Assembly (NCBI GenBank): GCA_038231775.1
Contig: JBBRKS010000029.1
Span: forward strand, 1-31,949
DNA length: 31,949 nt
Source: Stagnihabitans sp038231775
Lineage (GTDB): Bacteria; Pseudomonadota; Alphaproteobacteria; Rhodobacterales; Rhodobacteraceae
Direction: 5' to 3'
Positions 29,552-31,949 of the stretch are shown here, one piece after another. The notes under the pieces were generated by a model, which had not been told where the DNA came from, made no database searches, and saw nothing but the letters and a program-made list of their open reading frames with translations. Numbering within the stretch: the first letter of the stretch is position 1; every line of letters begins with the position of its first letter. The translations under genes and the position numbers were made by a program.

Positions 29552-30928
29552 TTATTTGCCCAATGTCTTGAGGATCTTGTCCAGCCTTGCGCCCTGTGCC
29601 GACGTGGCAGGCGCATGTTTGACAGCGTTGTAATAGGCCTGCGGGTCAAACGTCGGGATGCCCAGATGCAGGTGGTCGGCGGTCAGAAGCCCCATCGTTG
29701 ACAAAAGCGAATACTGGCTGATGTACAGATTGGCCCCGGCCTGCAGACGCGACGCGCGGGCCGACAGCAGGGTTTGTTCAGCGCTTAGCACATCAAGCGT
29801 GGTGCGGCTGCCCAGATCGGCCTCTTGCTTGATGCCGTCATAGGCGGCCTGAGCAGCACGGATCTGTTCGTCATTGGCCGAGATTGACGCAGCTGCGACC
29901 AGAATGTTCGACCACGCCTTGCCGACCGCCTCTGTCACATTAACGCCGACCTGCAATTGGGCGGCATGCGCCTCTGCCTGTTGGGCGATGGCCTGACGGA
30001 AGCCCGACGACAAACGCCCCCCGGCATAGATCGTCTGATCCAGTTGCAGACCTAAAGAATTATTCGTGGTGCCAAGCCCGTTCTTGTCAAAGTTTTGCGA
30101 GAGAGAATCGTTGATGCTCAGATTCGGCAACATCTGCACTTTGGCGAGTTCGACACCCAGATCAGCCGCCTTGGCCTGATGCTGCGACTGCAGAATGGCG
30201 GGATGGCTGCGCAGGCCGATGGCACGCGCCTCACCCACCGATTTCACGGCGATGGGGGTGCGCGGCAGGGGCGACAGATGGTTGGGATAGTGGCCGATGG
30301 CGGCGTTATAGCGTTCACGCGCGATGTTGTAGTTGCCCTGCGCCAAGGCGAGCGACGCGTTGGCAGAGGCCAACTGCGCCTCGGCCAGGGCGACGTCGGT
30401 CTTGGTCACTTCACCCACTTCAAACCGGTCCTTGGCGGCCTGCAAATCCTGGCTGGTCAGCCGCACGTTCGATTCCTGTGTCGCCACCAGATCGGTCTGC
30501 AGCGACATGTTCACATAGGCCGACACCGCATCCAGCAAGACCTGCTGTTCCACATTGACCAATGAGGCCTGCGAGGCCAGCACCAGTTCATTCTTGATCG
30601 CGATTGACGCCTTGCCCCGGCCGAAATCCCAAAGCGGCATCGAAGCCTGCAGCGCCATGCTGCCCGAGGTGAGGTCAGAGCTAACAGGCGACTGGCTGAA
30701 CTCACTGTGCGCATAGCCCAACTTGGTGACAAAGCTGATCAGCGGCAGCAAGGTGCCCACAGCGGTGGCCACATCTTCATCGGCAGCGCGCAGAACTGCT
30801 TGATTCTGCTCTAGCAAGTTAGAGTTGCGATAGGCCGAGATCAGCGCATCGGTCAGGGTTTCCGCCCACGTGGCGCCCGGCGCAAAAGCAACCGCCCCCA
30901 GAAGAAGTGCCGCCAAAACTTTCCGCAT
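29552..30928 (-). CDS. tolC: TolC-family outer-membrane efflux protein
   Basis: TolC forms the trimeric outer-membrane duct of type I secretion and drug efflux. The 458-residue precursor has a signal peptide (MRKVLAALLLGAVAFAPGATWA, cut before E23). The mature part shows two internally related halves of alternating coiled helices and strands: LTDALISAYRNSNLLEQNQAVLRAA opens the first (23-47), while SVGEARAIGLRSHPAILQSQHQAK opens the second. LGLQLDQTIYAGGRLSSG and GSRTTLDVLSAEQTLLSARASRL are typical TolC segments. I chose the second of two adjacent ATG codons because GAGG is 6 nt upstream of it. The stop of the PCMT-like gene lies 89 nt upstream, on the same strand. No pump genes are in the window. 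Confidence 0.92.
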   Translation of the reverse strand: MRKVLAALLLGAVAFAPGATWAETLTDALISAYRNSNLLEQNQAVLRAADEDVATAVGTLLPLISFVTKLGYAHSEFSQSPVSSDLTSGSMALQASMPLWDFGRGKASIAIKNELVLASQASLVNVEQQVLLDAVSAYVNMSLQTDLVATQESNVRLTSQDLQAAKDRFEVGEVTKTDVALAEAQLASANASLALAQGNYNIARERYNAAIGHYPNHLSPLPRTPIAVKSVGEARAIGLRSHPAILQSQHQAKAADLGVELAKVQMLPNLSINDSLSQNFDKNGLGTTNNSLGLQLDQTIYAGGRLSSGFRQAIAQQAEAHAAQLQVGVNVTEAVGKAWSNILVAAASISANDEQIRAAQAAYDGIKQEADLGSRTTLDVLSAEQTLLSARASRLQAGANLYISQYSLLSTMGLLTADHLHLGIPTFDPQAYYNAVKHAPATSAQGARLDKILKTLGK

Positions 30929-31017
30929 CATCCACCTCATCGGACTGCACATCCGGTCATGCCGGTTTTGCAGATTGAACCGGGCCTAAGGGCCCCTGTT
31001 TTAACAGATCGACCCTG

Positions 31018-31659
31018 TCACAGAACAAACCCGCGCCGCGCCTCAAACCCCGGCAGCACGGGGGCTGTCGCGTTGAAGCTGTAGCGCCACGTCACCTTGC
31101 CGTCCAACTTATGGCCGATCCGGGCGATGCCAAGGGCACCCTCCATGAAAATCGCGCCAATCCGGCCACCTTCTTTCACCTGCGCCTCTAAAACTGGCGG
31201 AAAGGCTTCAGCGCCCCCTTCCAGCAGGATCACGTCATAGGGACCATCGGCGGCGGCACCTTGGGTCAGCGGGCCGTTGACCACTTTCGCACGGCCCATA
31301 AGCCCGGCAGTGGCGGCGGCGGCCATGGTGGCATCCTCTTCCACAGCCACGACATTGGCACCCATTTCGGCCAGAATGGCAGCGGTGTAGCCATAGCCCG
31401 CACCCAGCGACAACGCCTTGTCGCCAGGCACAATCTGTAGCCCGTCCAGCAGCTTGGCCAGCGTGCGCGCCTCTAGCACGACACGGCGCGGCGCAAGCGT
31501 GATGTTGCCCCCGACATAAGCGGCCTCGCGGGCCTGCGGCGGGACGAAATCTTCACGCGGCACTGCCAGCATCGCGGCAATGATCGGGAATTTCGTCACG
31601 TCCTGCGGGCGGACCTGCGTGTCGACCATCGTCATGCGGCGGGCGGAAAAATCACTCAT
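31018..31659 (-). CDS. Protein-L-isoaspartate O-methyltransferase family protein
   Basis: The family methylates isoaspartyl residues of aged proteins using S-adenosylmethionine. The 213-residue protein has the N-terminal helix MVDTQVRPQDVTKFPIIAAML, the VPREDFVP segment, and the SAM-binding strand ALSLGAGYGYTAAIL (84-98), followed by VVAVEEDATMA. The usual threonine/serine-rich GTGSGYQ motif is replaced by GAGYGYT, and this shorter PCMT-like subgroup regularly lies before tolC in Rhodobacterales, so its true substrate may differ. The start MSDFSARRMTMVDTQVRP has no strong ribosome-binding site; the internal ATG at MVDTQ is an alternative. It is probably cotranscribed with tolC. Confidence 0.82.
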   Translation of the reverse strand: MSDFSARRMTMVDTQVRPQDVTKFPIIAAMLAVPREDFVPPQAREAAYVGGNITLAPRRVVLEARTLAKLLDGLQIVPGDKALSLGAGYGYTAAILAEMGANVVAVEEDATMAAAATAGLMGRAKVVNGPLTQGAAADGPYDVILLEGGAEAFPPVLEAQVKEGGRIGAIFMEGALGIARIGHKLDGKVTWRYSFNATAPVLPGFEARRGFVL

Positions 31660-31949
31660 CTGGTTTCATTCCGGCGAAGACTGGGTTTTCTGGGGCTGAT
31701 GCAGATGATGGATCGGCGTCACCCGGTTGCAGACGGTCTTGCCACAGTTGGGGGGCACAGGCAACCGGGCAGCGACGTAGGGCCGGATGCGGTCGGTGCA
31801 AAATAAGACAGGTCGGCAGCGCCAGTGTGCGCCTGTGCGGCATGGCCAGAGCGTTGGTAACAGGCGTGGCCGCGAATGGGATGGGCACAGGCAGCCGTGA
31901 TGACAGTTCGTTAACCGATCTGCGCCATAGTAAGGCGATAGCCAGCCAC
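31660..31949. other. Upstream region of the PCMT-like gene, to the window edge
   Basis: No gene is supported. A Pro/Arg/Ala-rich frame on the minus strand (31652-31888) looks like noncoding high-GC sequence. Read leftward, TACTAT near 31930 could be a -10 element, but its -35 would lie outside the window. Confidence 0.4.

Noticed and set aside
31652..31888. 78-codon minus-strand frame overlapping the start of the PCMT-like gene
   Set aside because: Composition (Pro, Arg, Ala, His) is that of noncoding high-GC DNA, and no ribosome-binding site precedes it.
1..31949. tRNA, rRNA, prophage, insertion sequence or restriction/defence genes
   Set aside because: None was recognised; all larger frames are explained by housekeeping or envelope genes.

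Overview
The window is high-GC, densely coded DNA from an alphaproteobacterium of the Rhodobacterales (Rhodobacter/Paracoccus/Roseobacter relatives). This rests on the gene set and order (pyrC-pyrE-dnaB; alr-mlaE-mlaF; a pqiA-like gene, radA, cvpA, purF; phosphatase, ABC exporter and ygfZ; a PopZ-like gene, tolC and a PCMT-like gene), on Rhodobacterales-type small proteins, and on intergenic hairpin families typical of the group. It is ordinary chromosome: no rRNA, tRNA, CRISPR array, prophage or insertion sequence was recognised.

Layout. 1-2988 (minus): pyrC, pyrE and the 5' two-thirds of dnaB, so pyrimidine synthesis lies next to replication. 3147-3545 (plus): a small secreted LprI-like protein. 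3559-5749 (minus): a glycosyltransferase, a so far unnamed 53-residue one-helix ORF and a hydrolase-like protein. 5827-9047 (plus): an MBL-fold hydrolase and a large OmpA-domain envelope protein with an Ala/Asp/Lys/Gln repeat arm, followed by a fourfold terminator-like array. 9384-10520: a lone XdhC/CoxI-family gene. 10881-18578 (plus): alr, mlaE and mlaF overlapping by 4 nt, a coiled-coil membrane protein, a PqiA-like protein, radA, cvpA and purF. 18746-19414: a short-chain dehydrogenase. 19558-21731 (minus): a lyxose-isomerase-like enzyme, a HemG-like flavodoxin and a class I glutamine amidotransferase. 21881-22945 (plus): a DmpA-type peptidase. 23110-24309 (minus): a class V aminotransferase. 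24449-27663 (plus): tyrosine phosphatase, MsbA-like ABC exporter, ygfZ. 28074-28400: a conserved small protein behind a perfect FNR box. 28498-31659 (minus): PCMT-like, TolC and PopZ-like genes.

Themes. Several genes serve the envelope: D-Ala supply (alr), lipid transport across the periplasm (mlaEF, pqiA-like), an MsbA-like exporter, TolC, OmpA-domain and LprI-like proteins. Others serve nucleotide synthesis (pyrC, pyrE, purF, cvpA) and DNA maintenance (dnaB, radA).

The least expected signals are non-coding. A roughly 55-bp module of two short palindromes, exactly 30 bp apart, occurs twice, with a single-palindrome relative elsewhere; every arm difference is compensated, and each copy lies 10-31 nt after a stop codon in the sense orientation. 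Four terminator-like hairpins are tandemly repeated at 81-84 bp after the OmpA-domain gene. An 18-bp perfect palindrome overlaps that gene's candidate promoter. A perfect FNR box precedes the small conserved gene. The peptidase leader can form mutually exclusive hairpins around its ribosome-binding site.
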